DNA of 64,000 nt from Bryum argenteum (lineage: Eukaryota > Streptophyta > Bryopsida > Bryales > Bryaceae): positions 5,043,501 through 5,107,500 of the forward strand of contig CM073331.1 of assembly GCA_037043015.1 (NCBI GenBank), given 5' to 3'. The notes below the pieces were generated by a model. The model did no database searches, was not told the origin of the DNA, and saw only the letters and a program-made list of their open reading frames with translations. This document shows, one piece after another, positions 44,003-54,889 of this stretch. The first letter of the stretch is position 1. The number at the start of each line of letters is the position of its first letter. A program made the position numbers and the translations under genes.

Positions 44003-44264
44003 TCTTGGCCATCCAGAGACTCTTTGCTATTCCATTCATTCTTGCTCAAAGCTCTTTGTATGTTTCCCTCCTGTGCCCATTGCAATTTGGAACTCTTTTG
44101 CACATTCTTGTTTCATGTATTCCAAGATCTTTGTTGTTAATGTCAATGCTTGCCAAGCTGTGGAGTGCGTTGTTTGCAACAACCAATCTCTCCTGTGTGG
44201 AAATCCCTACTAGCTTGCCGGCGGATAGACCATTGTGCACTTCGTTTGTTGTCTCCTACATCCA

Positions 44265-45091
44265 CTAAGTTTTCCAGAAACTGTCTCCAAATATGATGCA
44301 CATGTTGTGCGACACCAAGCATGTGCTCACAAGATTAGGGACATTCTTCAAATGCTCCTCAACTCTCTTTAACAAGATGCGCCACCTGCCCTTGAGCATC
44401 CCAAATGCTCTTTCTACGCACATGCGTGTTGAACTCTGCACATAATTCCAGTGGTATTCCTCTCTTGTCAAGCCGTCTTTATAGCCTTTGAATGGAGATA
44501 ACATCCAAGGACGACAAGGATATGCGGCATCACCAACCAAAACGTAAGGTGTGAGTTTTCCTTCCTCACAGAACTGTCCAATATCGGATCTCGCCCACAG
44601 GTTTGCATCATGCAACGAGCTCGCCCATCCTGTATTAGAATCCTAGAACAAACATTTACTGGAAACCACCCCCTGCAAAAGGATGGAGTGGAATCCCTTC
44701 CGATTGTAGTAATCGGCGGCGTGTAGCTGAGGCCTCCAATGGGAATGTGGGAGCCATCTAGTGCCCCCACCACATATGGTATGTTGTGAATGTCCTCAAA
44801 CTCTTTTGCAAATTTTTCCATAATGCTAGGTGAAGGCCATCTAATATATTTCTTGAGCAAAACAGATTTCACAGCACCAATGAACCCAAAGACCGCAAGT
44901 TTACTTGTGGAAAGACCAATTTTGTACAAATCTGCGATGCTTTGCATTGAATTACTTGTCGCCAGTCTAGATATGGCTACGGCAATCTTCATTTTACCAG
45001 GGACAGCAAGCCGCATGTTCATATTCTGCCTTAGCATCAGTAATGCTAGAGTGCTACACAAACATTCAAACGTGGATACATCCATGCGCAT
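44265..45091 (-). pseudogene. PIF/Harbinger transposase (DDE_Tnp_4), one frameshift
   Basis: Two overlapping minus frames (45091-44468 and 44615-44265) carry the DDE_Tnp_4 motifs in order: YVVGALDGSHIPI (first Asp), SSLHDANLWARSD (second Asp), YVLVGDAAYPCRPWMLSPF, and VERAFGMLKGRWRILLKR (Glu). The N-terminal part shows the helix-turn-helix-like IADLYKIGLSTSKLAVF. A single frameshift near 44640 separates the frames, so this copy is inactive as it stands. Element ends were not resolved. Confidence 0.85.
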
Positions 45092-45925
45092 TCAGCCTTT
45101 GAACTCCCTTGCGTTGAATGACCCCAACATGTTCTGATCGAAGAATCCAGGCCGGTGTAAGCCTCTATCATGTGCTCACAAGCTTTTTGGGCGTGCCGCG
45201 ACAAGTTTCATGAATCCGTGCAATGCTTGGTACATGAAGTATAGTTGCTGCTATTGCCACACAAGAACCGCACACTGATTTTGTGACATACTCTCTAGGA
45301 TGACAAACAGAGAGCACTGAAAAACAAATACAATCATGAGCTTCCGGCCCTCGACATCGTCCATGTTTATAGGTTCACGGAGGGGATGCTTACGGCCGGG
45401 ATGGCTTGACAGTGGCTTTGCTGGTGGTGCAGTGCAAGGTTGGCATTGGGAGGAGGACCACATCTACTTCTGCTTGCCGCGTGTGTGGTGGGGGTGCCCG
45501 CCAAGGATATGAGGTGGCTTAAGATTTTGCTGCTGCACCAGCGCCTGCAACGAATGCCGCCCTGCCTGACATGTGGTAAGGACCTCATTTCTTCGCCCAA
45601 TGCCCTGACTGACAACTCGGCAAGGCTCTAGCGTGGAATGGGGCAAGGCTCTAGCGCAAAGTGAACAACGAGGCCATGGGCCCTTCCATGGGCTCAGACA
45701 GCTGTGGAGGATGGCCAAGGAGCCCAACAACTCTAAGACAATTTGCCTAGCGGAGAACTCTCCATGTACATTTCTGAACACTATTCCAACAAACAAGGCA
45801 TTGACTGCAAATAATAATGGGGCTAATATGGAGGAAGATAATCAGTATATAAGAGAATATAAGATGATACTATACTTAAACATCATGTAGAAGGTAACGG
45901 GTCTGAGGATTTACCAAACATTGAC
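45092..45925. other. No gene recognised
   Basis: Contains the upstream part of the Harbinger transposase gene and short G/C-richer frames on both strands without family signatures. Confidence 0.4.
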
Positions 45926-45929
45926 ATTG

Positions 45930-47581
45930 ATAGTGGAGTGAAGAGGGGAATGAACAAAACAATCGAAAATGGCAATTTAGGGATGAAACATGGGAAACTA
46001 AAAATTTCACATACAATCCACAACGTAAACTTTCTAGTGTCCCTCAAAGAGGTCCTACAAGACACTACTGTACACTCCCTTCCTTCCGCCAATTATTCTC
46101 TTTGTTTTGGACTGTTGAGATTTTGTCTACTATTGAAGAGACAACTTGCTATGCCAATTGTCCATTTGAGGATCGTGGCAATATTAGAGGTGGTCTACTC
46201 TGGACCAATGTGACCGTCGAGGAGCTTCAAGCCTTCATGCCTTTAGCACTTTATATGGGCTTGAAGCCGCAACCTCATTATTATACCTATTGGATGAAAG
46301 ACATTTGTTATATTGTCATGTGATTTCTAGTATTTGTACTCGGTAGAGGTTCCAACAACTAAGGAGGTGTCTTCATCTAACCAATGAAGATAACATTGTT
46401 AGAGGTTTTGTGGGTTACAAAAAAACTGGCCGGACTAGGTGGCTAGTCAATGCTATAAGGGACCGTTGCAAATTAGCTTGACATCTAGGTAAGTATCTCA
46501 CTGTGGATGAGATGATGATTACGTGTAAAGGTACCTATTCTCGTGTCGAACAATACATGCCAAAAAAGCCCCAAAAATGAGGTTTGGAAGTGTAGTACTT
46601 TACAGATTCTATTTCCAAACATGTTTGGAATTTTGAAGCTTACTACGGAAAGGAAGATATTCCCCCTCCCCCTCCACAAGTGACTGTTGGAGGTGATGCT
46701 AAATTGGCTAACAATGTAGTGGTAAGGCTACTTGAGGATTGTTGAAATGTTGGACATGTTGTTACTGTAGACAATTTTTATTCCAGCATAGGCTTGTTTA
46801 CTACTCTTCTTTCCGGAGGTGTCTATGCTTCCGATACTGTCTGTTGCAACCGTGTGGACCTCCCTACAAATTTCAGGAACCTCAAGTCTTCAACAACGTG
46901 GCTCATGACTCTATTTTGTGGACAATGCATGAGAGCTGGACAATTTGGTCTGTATTCTGTAATGGGGAATGACAAGAGACTTGTCCCGCTCATATCTACT
47001 CATAGTAATCCTATTCAGGCCTTGTGTAAGAGAGTTGTGACGGTCCCTTGACGAGACGGTATGTTGCGTCCACAAATCCAGACTTCACCTGTGCTATTGA
47101 AATACATTACGTACAATCGCACATGCGTGACTTCCATGTAGCTGACGAGTTTAGAGCCTCATGTTCTTGCCAGCTGGTGCGTTCACACAAGTAGTGGTAC
47201 AAAATTTTCTTTTTTCTCCTGAATATTTCAGTGGTAAACATGTATATCATCTATCTTGATTCCACGACAAACTATAACCTTCATCACAAGCCCCTCCGTC
47301 TTATGACTCACCTTGAGCTCAAAAAAGGTTCATGTAACGCCTTGTTAGTAGATTGGCCTATGAGATCCGCGGAGCCTACTCACATTCTCCCACTAGAAAT
47401 ACGACCGTCTATTTGTGCCCCATCCCGTAGAATAATGCGCCAAAAATGTGTGGTATGTCATGTTTGTTCTCCACATTATTATTGCTATCAATGTCGCCAC
47501 AAGGGGATGTGCTTGGAGAAGGGATGTTGGTTGCGGTGGCATATAGCGCTTCCATGCGGAGCACAAAATCAACGATTTTAA
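45930..47581 (+). pseudogene. PiggyBac transposase, nearly full-length but multiply broken
   Basis: Across three frames the plus strand encodes, in order: NVTVEELQAFMPLALYMGL, YLTVDEMMITCKGTYSRVEQ with QYMPKKP (first Asp), TVDNFYSS (second Asp), GVYASDTVCCNR, and a C-terminal cysteine-rich domain KCVVCH...YYCYQCRHKGMC...H. That is the complete DDE_Tnp_1_7 layout with its zinc-binding tail. Several stops and frameshifts interrupt it. The terminal stop TAA overlaps a TTAA that begins a CCCTTAAAC terminus. It is distinct from the copy at 29515-30982, as both contain the VEEL region. Confidence 0.85.
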
Positions 47582-47819
47582 CCCTTAAACGTCATATGTT
47601 GTCCCGATACCACACCCGAAATCTCTTTTAAACTCCACTTTTAGCATTATTCTATTTTTAATTTGCGTGAGCTCTATTCTAAGAAAGTATAAATCTCTTT
47701 AAGGTGCTCAGTTTGGAATTTTAAAAATTCCGTTTGGTATAATGGAGTGTAAGTTATGAGCAAGATTCTCTCCAAAAAAAACCCAACCCCTCGGGCTGGG
47801 TGTGACATTTAAGGGTTAA
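47578..47819. mobile_element. PiggyBac right end, or a 230-bp piggyBac MITE
   Basis: Bounded by TTAA on both sides (47578-47581 and 47816-47819). The left terminus CCCTTAAACGTCA and the inverse of the right terminus CCCTTAAATGTCA are near-identical. The right terminus also shares CCCGAGGGGT at the same 20-bp offset with the piggyBac end at 26353. Either this is a MITE inserted at the stop codon of the transposase or it is the 3' end of that transposon with an inverted subterminal repeat. Confidence 0.65.
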
Positions 47820-48858
47820 GTATGAACTCTTTCATCTTCATGATTTTGTTGAATTGAAGCAACTATATATTTTTACATGACAATTTCAAAATTAGGCATG
47901 TGCACTTCTAAATTTTGATACTTTGTTATGCATTTTTTAACGCACTCTCATAGGTGTTTCTTGAATGGTGCTCTAATTTTGCACCCTGTAATGTTTGCCG
48001 TAAGTACATGCTACTGTAGAATGAAGAAGCTATTATCTACCTCTGAGTAAAGAAGTATAGTGCTCTACTATTGATATAGCTCCAATTTTAAGCACTCTCC
48101 CTTACTGACCTCTTTGCCAACATATGTTCAAATTACCATATACCTTCTTCTTTTTTTCTTTTTTTCTTTTTTTTATTTTTTTCTTTTTTTTTCCTTTATG
48201 TAGCTCACAATTGTGTCAGGAATCAGAGCAACGAAGGTGAGAAGGTGAGGACAGGCTACAACCTGCTCGATCGAGGGAATGCTCATCCACTGCGGAGGGC
48301 GCCATCGACGATGGCCAGGCTGTGGTCCGGCGCCCACCGTATGGAAGCTACTGGGGGCCAATTTAGTTGGACCCCATGCATGGCTCCGTACGGGCAGTCA
48401 ACTAGCCATGGGTCCCTTTGACCAAGGCAAATGTGTTTGACATCAAAAAGCCCCACCTCTGCCATCAATTATATGCTTATTCCCTTGTCCACGCCCATGC
48501 CACGAAGGGGTGCTACAAGGGTAAAATGGGGTCTTGGATCTCATTTTTAAACTCATTAAAAAATAAAAAAAATAAAAAAAAATAAAAAAAAGTGGTTGGA
48601 AGCCTCGAAAAATGAAAAAATAACAATGTCCGTTTTTTGGCCAGGCAGTGAGTATCGGCGGGCGGCCACGCTGATAAGTACTAGTGTGGGGATGTCCTGT
48701 CCACGCATTTTCTCATAGCCCAACAGGTGCAAGGGGAGATCAAATATTGCTTTCTTACTCGTCTCAATTTACGAGGGATTTCACATTTGTTCTGCTTAGA
48801 AATACTTAAGAATTCGGGATTTCACAAAAATAAAAATAAAAATAAATTAAAATTTTTT

Positions 48859-48897
<39 letters not shown>

Positions 48898-49394
48898 TTC
48901 ACATATGTTCACCGTTTGGATTTAGAGGTACCCGTATATTTATGGTACTATGTTCATTTTCACCAAACCTAAGATTTCCCTTCTTTTATACCTCCACCAC
49001 CAAAACAATTTAGATGAAGGTTCTAGAAGCATATGTGGTCAAAAAAAATTTGCATGCATGTTCCCAACTTGGTTTGCTTCATGGAAAAAAATGAGGGAAA
49101 ATGTTTGGAATAACAATCATCAAGTTGCCCTTGGCACCATTTTGACAATGCCTCTCGGGGCAACAACAAAGTGTTGGACAAACTTTGATCGTTACGATCT
49201 CACACATGATAAACATCCAACAACTAAAATTTTGACCACTTCTTTGAATACAAATTAGGTACAATAATGTACGGTTTGAAGTCTAAAAACAAGAAGAAAA
49301 AAAGGTTTCTCCATTTCTCCATTTCCCAACGGCGGTCAAAAATGGAGATTTTGGTTTTGGAGGTCAAGGAAATGCTTGGATTTTTAGGGCTTAA
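47820..49394. other. No gene recognised; simple-sequence tracts
   Basis: CTTTTTT-type runs (48150-48195), an AAATAAAAA tract (48557-48592), and an A-run followed by (AT)n near 48855-48898. A G+C-richer patch at 48220-48450 has no assignable frame. Confidence 0.45.
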
Positions 49395-49632
49395 AAGAAG
49401 GTAGATTAAAGGCAATGTCTTGAAATTACTCCTCATAGCTTTACGAGTTAAAGAATTAACATCTATAATAAGAAAATAAGAAATTAGGTGATGACTCATG
49501 GCTTACATTGGTTCCAAACTGACATTTGTATGCATTCTAATGGCTTCGAAGTAATGATTGGGAAATAGTAAAAATGCCTATTCTCAACATAGATACTAGA
49601 GACCTACAATCTTCCTTGTGTCTGATGGTCAC
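49395..49632 (-). repeat. Dispersed repeat family, copy C
   Basis: Reverse complement of the first part of copy A (25186-25430), sharing GACCATCAGACACAAGGAAG and TTGGAACCAATGTAAGC blocks. Confidence 0.75.
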
Positions 49633-49650
49633 CTTCTTTCTTCCAGTTGA

Positions 49651-50200
49651 ATGGAACAGCTAGACGACAAAACTCGCCCCTACTTCCGAGGTATCATTGC
49701 CTCTCCCAGCTCCAATGTATCTGTTCTACGATCGATTATGGTGAAATCTGTAAGCATGGAACTTACTGATTGATCATTCTAGGTTTGGAACTGCGGTATG
49801 TCAAGGCCGAAAACATCACAGTCCGCACTGTTGTCACCAATTTAGAACTTCTAGGATTAGGGTTTCATCCGTATGTGCATTTCCTGTCCCACGCAAATTC
49901 AAAACAAACAAATCAATCTCTTTTTTCAGGATTTGAATTTGCGTACGACAGGTTTTGAAGGATTAAGGCCTTTGTGTTACATTTTATGATATTAGTAATG
50001 TGGAGGGAGGGAAGCTCTGTATTTCCTACCGATGGTGCGCCTCACTTCACGGTTCATTTTTCTCTCACCTACACCTGAGCAACGTATGTTTTCTTTGTGA
50101 TCCCCTGTCTGTAGCAATACCCTCTTGCAATGGAGTCTGTGATGGATCGATTGCTTTCAAGCTCCCTCTGAAGGAATTCGAAGTCCTTCTATCTTGACAA
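49651..50200 (+). other. Gene-like fragment of unknown identity, with a segment repeated at 61.0 kb
   Basis: A short exon-like frame opens at 49651 (MEQLDDKTRPYFRG...), with a GTAAGC donor near 49749 and a CTAG acceptor near 49784 leading to GLELRYVKAENITVRTV. Another piece near 50115-50197 reads GVCDGSIAFKLPLKEFEVLL. The region 49870-49985 recurs in diverged form at 61005-61130, on the other side of the copia element. No family recognised. Confidence 0.3.
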
Positions 50201-50742
50201 GGATTAAGTAGCTAATGCTTTATATCACAAAATGTTGTTGTGATGTTGTAGTCTTGATCACTTCAATTGAACATAATAAAATTCAAGATTTGTTCCGAGA
50301 AGCTCTTCAAAAAGAAACCGCCATAATTTGCTTCAGATGTATTGTTTCTTGAGTTTAGAAACTAAAATGAGGATACTAAAAGTCTCATCATAATTGATAC
50401 AGTGGTCGAACATCTTCATCCCCCCATGTTACGTTTACTCAGACTATCTTGATCAGTCGTGATATCGTGTAAAGTTTGTGTTTCAGAAAGAGTGGAATGC
50501 ATACACTCTGTTCATGTCGACAGTGTTAAATTACTATTGTCCTTCGTGTAGTACTATGCTTGCAATTGATAACAGAAGATGTGTCAGCTTCCAGGGAGTT
50601 ATGAAATTGCACAGTTGATGTGCTTTTCGAAGAAAAGAGCTACTCTGGAGCTAATTTTATTTCGAAGGATACTTCGATAACACTTTTGTTTGGATTGTCT
50701 GCTATACGAGTATGTTGTACGAATGTTTGGAGCCACCAGGGC

Positions 50743-51060
50743 TGTTGAACTATAACTAGTAACTTCACACAAGAAGTACCGTAAACACTACTTTGCATTA
50801 CATGAATATCAGACATATACAATGGTATTCTTGCAAAGATTGAGCAAGCAGTCTAAAGGCTAAAACTGCATATAACAATACTTGCTTATCACTTGCTATC
50901 ACATACACACATTGATTAACTTCAAAGTCAGGTACTATATATATATATAAATCAGGCTTGTTCCGCTCCCATTCTCCCGCTTCACATTCTTCCACTTCAC
51001 ATTCTCCCGCTTCACATTCTGTGTCAAATTAAGAAACACGTCACAAGTGTTGATATTCCA
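50743..51060 (-). repeat. 3' LTR of the copia element
   Basis: About 318 bp, TG...CA ended, almost identical to 60276-60594. Contains an (AT)n stretch and a repeated CCGCTTCACATTCT-type motif. Confidence 0.92.
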
Positions 51061-51139
51061 ATACTCCCACATCAACACTGTGCTGACATGTGAATGAATT
51101 TACACACGTCTCCCACTTCAACACAGTGTAAAATATCTT

Positions 51140-53590
51140 AGTCACTGCAAGTTAGGCCCATGAGAGTACGGAAATGCTGAAACTTATCGCGCGGAAGCGG
51201 CTTGGTAAAAATATCTACTAGTTGATCTGCAGAAGGAATGTAGGTAATAGCAATCTCGCCATTCGCTTGATATTCTCGAAAAATGTGAAACTTAACATTG
51301 ATATGCTTAGTTTGCTTATGAAGTACGGGATTCATGACGAGGCGAATGGCAGCTTGGTTATCACAGTACAGAGGTGTCGGCAGAGATTGTTCGTAGCCCA
51401 AGTCACCTAGCAGACCTCGCATCCATGAAATTTCGTTGGCAGCAAGATGAGCAGCGACATATTCAGACTCGGTGGTGCTGGAGGCGGTGCACTGCTGTTT
51501 GCGACTACCCCATGCGATTGCTGCACCGTTAAGCATGAGTACAAACCCCGAACGCGACTTGCGATCATCTAAATCAGCTGCGAAGTCAGCATCACTATAC
51601 GCAGTCAAGACGTGCGGAGTACTCGTTGCGCTATAGGTAAGACGGATAGTAAGGGAGCCTTTGAGATACTTGAAGATGCGTTTCACAGCGGAAACATGCG
51701 GTGCCTGTGGCTGATTGGAAAACCGTGAGACGTTGCTAATCGAATAGGCAAGGTCTGCTCTCGTGCCAATAGCTGCAAATTGGATGCTACCAATTGCTTC
51801 CCTGTATGGGTAGTTGACTAAACCAGTCTGGCCATCCATGAGCAGGGTCAGTTGGGAAGCGCTATTAGGATCGGCTGGGACGACAAGTGGATTACAATCC
51901 TCGTGCTGAAACTTGTGCATGAGACGCTCCACATATCGACGTTGGTCAACGTGAATCAGCTTGTGTGATCGGTCGCGAAGGAGATGAAGACCAACATAGA
52001 TTTCAGCAGTGCCTTTGGTGATCTGAAAGGCGCCTTGCATGTACTCAAGCATTGTATCAACACGAGTTGAGGTTGGCCTGCAAGCGATGTCGTCATCGAC
52101 CCAAATAGCGAGAATAAGCTTTGGAGCAATCTTGTTGATGTAGACGCAATGATCATGAGGTGACTGCAGCATATCAAAGCGTTGAAGAAACGAACTGAAC
52201 TTGTGGTTCCAGACGCGAGAAGATTGTTTTAGTCCATAGAGGGCTTTCTTGAGTCGGCATACCATGGTAGGGGAGTCTGGAACAATAAAATCCATGGGTT
52301 GATCCATGTAAATGACTTCCTGAATTTCACCATATAAGAAGGCCGTGCAGACATCGAATTGAACAAGCTCCATGTTGTCTACGGCAGCAATGGATAGAAT
52401 AGCGCGGATGCTATCGAACTTGACAACAGGACTACAAGTCTCAGTGTAGTCAATTCCTGCACGTTGAGTGAAGCCTTTAGCGACCAGCTGAGCTTTGAAG
52501 CGACTGACGGAGCCATCTGCAGCCATTTTAATCTTGTAAACCCATTTATTACGGATAGGCTTGCGGCCTGCAGGAAGCATCTCCAAATCCCACGTATGAT
52601 TTGCAAGTAGCGAATTGTATTCATCTTGCATAGCTTGAAGCCATTGCTCACATTCAGGGGAGCTGAGAGCTTGTTCAAAAGTGAGCGGTTCCATAGGAAC
52701 ATATTGCGTGTCAAAAGCAGTTGCCACACCAGCGTAAGAATTGCGTGTGATCGGATAAATCCAGTCACCATATCGAACTGGTGGTTTGCGTTGACGGCGA
52801 GGTGAGACTAACTCGGGATTCTGAACTGCTTCATCAAGCTCCGACTCGGAGCCTAGAGTTTCCGTATCCACTGGTTCTACAGGAAGAGAAGGAGCTCTGA
52901 CACCATCCAATGAAGTATTAGTAGCCGGAACAGGAAGATCGGTGGGATAGCTAGCTTCGCCAGAGTCATGATGTATAGATTGAGTATCGGCACTACCACT
53001 AGCAGGGGTAGATAGAGTGGATGTGCTAACAACAAGCTGATTGTTCGTTGCAGGATTGTCTGCTGCATGATGGACTCCCACTGACGGATCAGCTCCTAGT
53101 GGCACATCAGCTCCCAATGGCCCACCATTTTCCACAGGCACATGAGCTCTCACTGGCCCACTTGTTCCCACTGGCACATGAGCTCCCACTAGTACAGGCC
53201 GCGCAATTTCACCAAGGCGTAAAGGCTCAGGAGGATGGAAATTATCGGAAACATGGACTGAAATAGTCTCGTCAAAAAGCACGTCACGGCTTTCAACGAT
53301 GCGACGAGTGTCGTTAAACCAAATGCGATATTCTTTACTACAAGCAGAATAGCCCATCATAACGCCCTTCTTAGATTTTGAAGAAAGTTTAGTGTGCAGT
53401 TTCACCGGCGTGTGAACATAGGTATCGGCACCAAATATTCGAATATGCGAGAGAGATGGTTTAACATTATACCACGCTTCGTAGGGTGTGCGACCATGGA
53501 GAGTGTGAGTCTCGGTACGATTTAAGATATAGACGGCAGTATGGACAGCTTCACTCCAAAACTTGATGTGAACATTTGCTGCATACAACA
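51140..53590 (-). pseudogene. Copia pol: reverse transcriptase and RNase H region (fossil)
   Basis: This part of the element shows the copia RVT_2 signature (FKAQLVAKGFTQ, YGLKQSSRVW, WVDDDIA at the catalytic YVDD position) and the RNase H region (SDADFAADLDDRKSRSG, TEHI-like KHINVKFHIFRE). It follows the C-terminal part of integrase with the usual GYSA...KEYRIW segment. Confidence 0.9.
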
Positions 53591-54265
53591 TGCTTCAACA
53601 AGCCTCCATTATTGTTCGATTATCGCGCTCAGAGACGCCATTATACTCGGGCGTATAAGAGGGTGTAAGCTCATGACCAATGCCTTCCTCTTCAAGATAC
53701 TGCTGGAATGCTTTATTTGTATATTCTGTTCCACGATCGCTACGAAGAAACCGAACGGAGTGTCCAGTTTCAAGATGAATCTGTTTCACAAAGCGCTTGA
53801 AGCTTGCAAGCGTGTCTGTTTTGGATTTCAAACACTCAACAACTATGTATCCAGAGTAATCGTCCTTGAAGAGGATGAAATATAAGGATCCACCAACTGA
53901 TGGAACACTCATGGGTCCGCATAGATCCGTGTGAACAGGTCCACTAGGAACAGAGGCTTTGACCAAGGTTGTCATACCGGGCGGGCACCCCGCCCGCCCG
54001 TCCGTCCGCCTTGTCCGTCCGATAGAGCTCTCGCTCGCCCGATACGGTCAAACCTCTGTTGACTTTAATTTAGGTAAAAAAACGAGGACGTGGCAAGGGT
54101 TAGGGTAAAAACCAAGCCACTTGGCCGCCACGTATGCGCCACGTATGCGCCACGTAGGTTGAGGACAGGGCGGGTGAAAGGGGTTAGGGGCGGGGGAGGG
54201 GGGGCCAGGGCGGGGGAGGGGGAGGGGGGGAGGGGGAGGAAGAGCGTTCCGACCGCGATTACGAG

Positions 54266-54469
54266 ATGAATTGGGCAACGGATGAATCCGACTGGGCAGA
54301 CCTTTTACACCACCGAAGCATTGATTTTCTGATGGAACAACATAGTCCCCAAATCGGACGCATGCTTCGAGCCATGCAACAATCGCAATTCCTGAGGGAT
54401 ATTCTTGAAGAAGACGGGCCTGCGAGGAGGACTCGATCGGCGATTCGTAGACTTGATTGGGCGGGGTGA
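54266..54469 (+). other. ORF inside the hAT resembling the N-terminus of a PIF/Harbinger transposase
   Basis: 67 codons from ATG to TGA: helical and acidic (SDWADLLHHRSIDFLME, later FLRDILEED), ending RRTRSAIRRLDWAG, like the basic R-R-x-R-R-x-x-R-x-D-W-x-G segment that precedes the helix-turn-helix of some Harbinger transposases. The similarity breaks off at the stop. It may be a captured fragment. Low confidence. Confidence 0.3.
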
Positions 54470-54889
54470 AGATTTGCGGAGGGTACGAATGATGCCGACG
54501 CCGGCCCAAGATGCGGCAAAGAATGGACGAGAACTAATTGTCGATTTTCTAATGTAGCAACCAAGATATACTTCTCTTTTTTCTATATCATTAAACACTA
54601 CTGAAATACATATGCTTTTCTTTTGCAAACTTGTTGCCACACTCTATGCATGTGTTTATAATCATATGATCATGTGAATGCTAATTATCATGGTGTCATT
54701 GTATGGTTAGCTTGATAAATAGTTAAGTGGGAGAAAAAAATTATTTTAAATCTTGTAATAATTAATAAATTTCTTATAAACATGATAGGACAATAAAATA
54801 ATAAACATACCGGTAGCGGATGTCAATCCAAAGTGAGGGGGAGAGGGGAAGTGAGGAGGGGTGAGGTTAGGGGGGTGGGTAAGGGGGTG

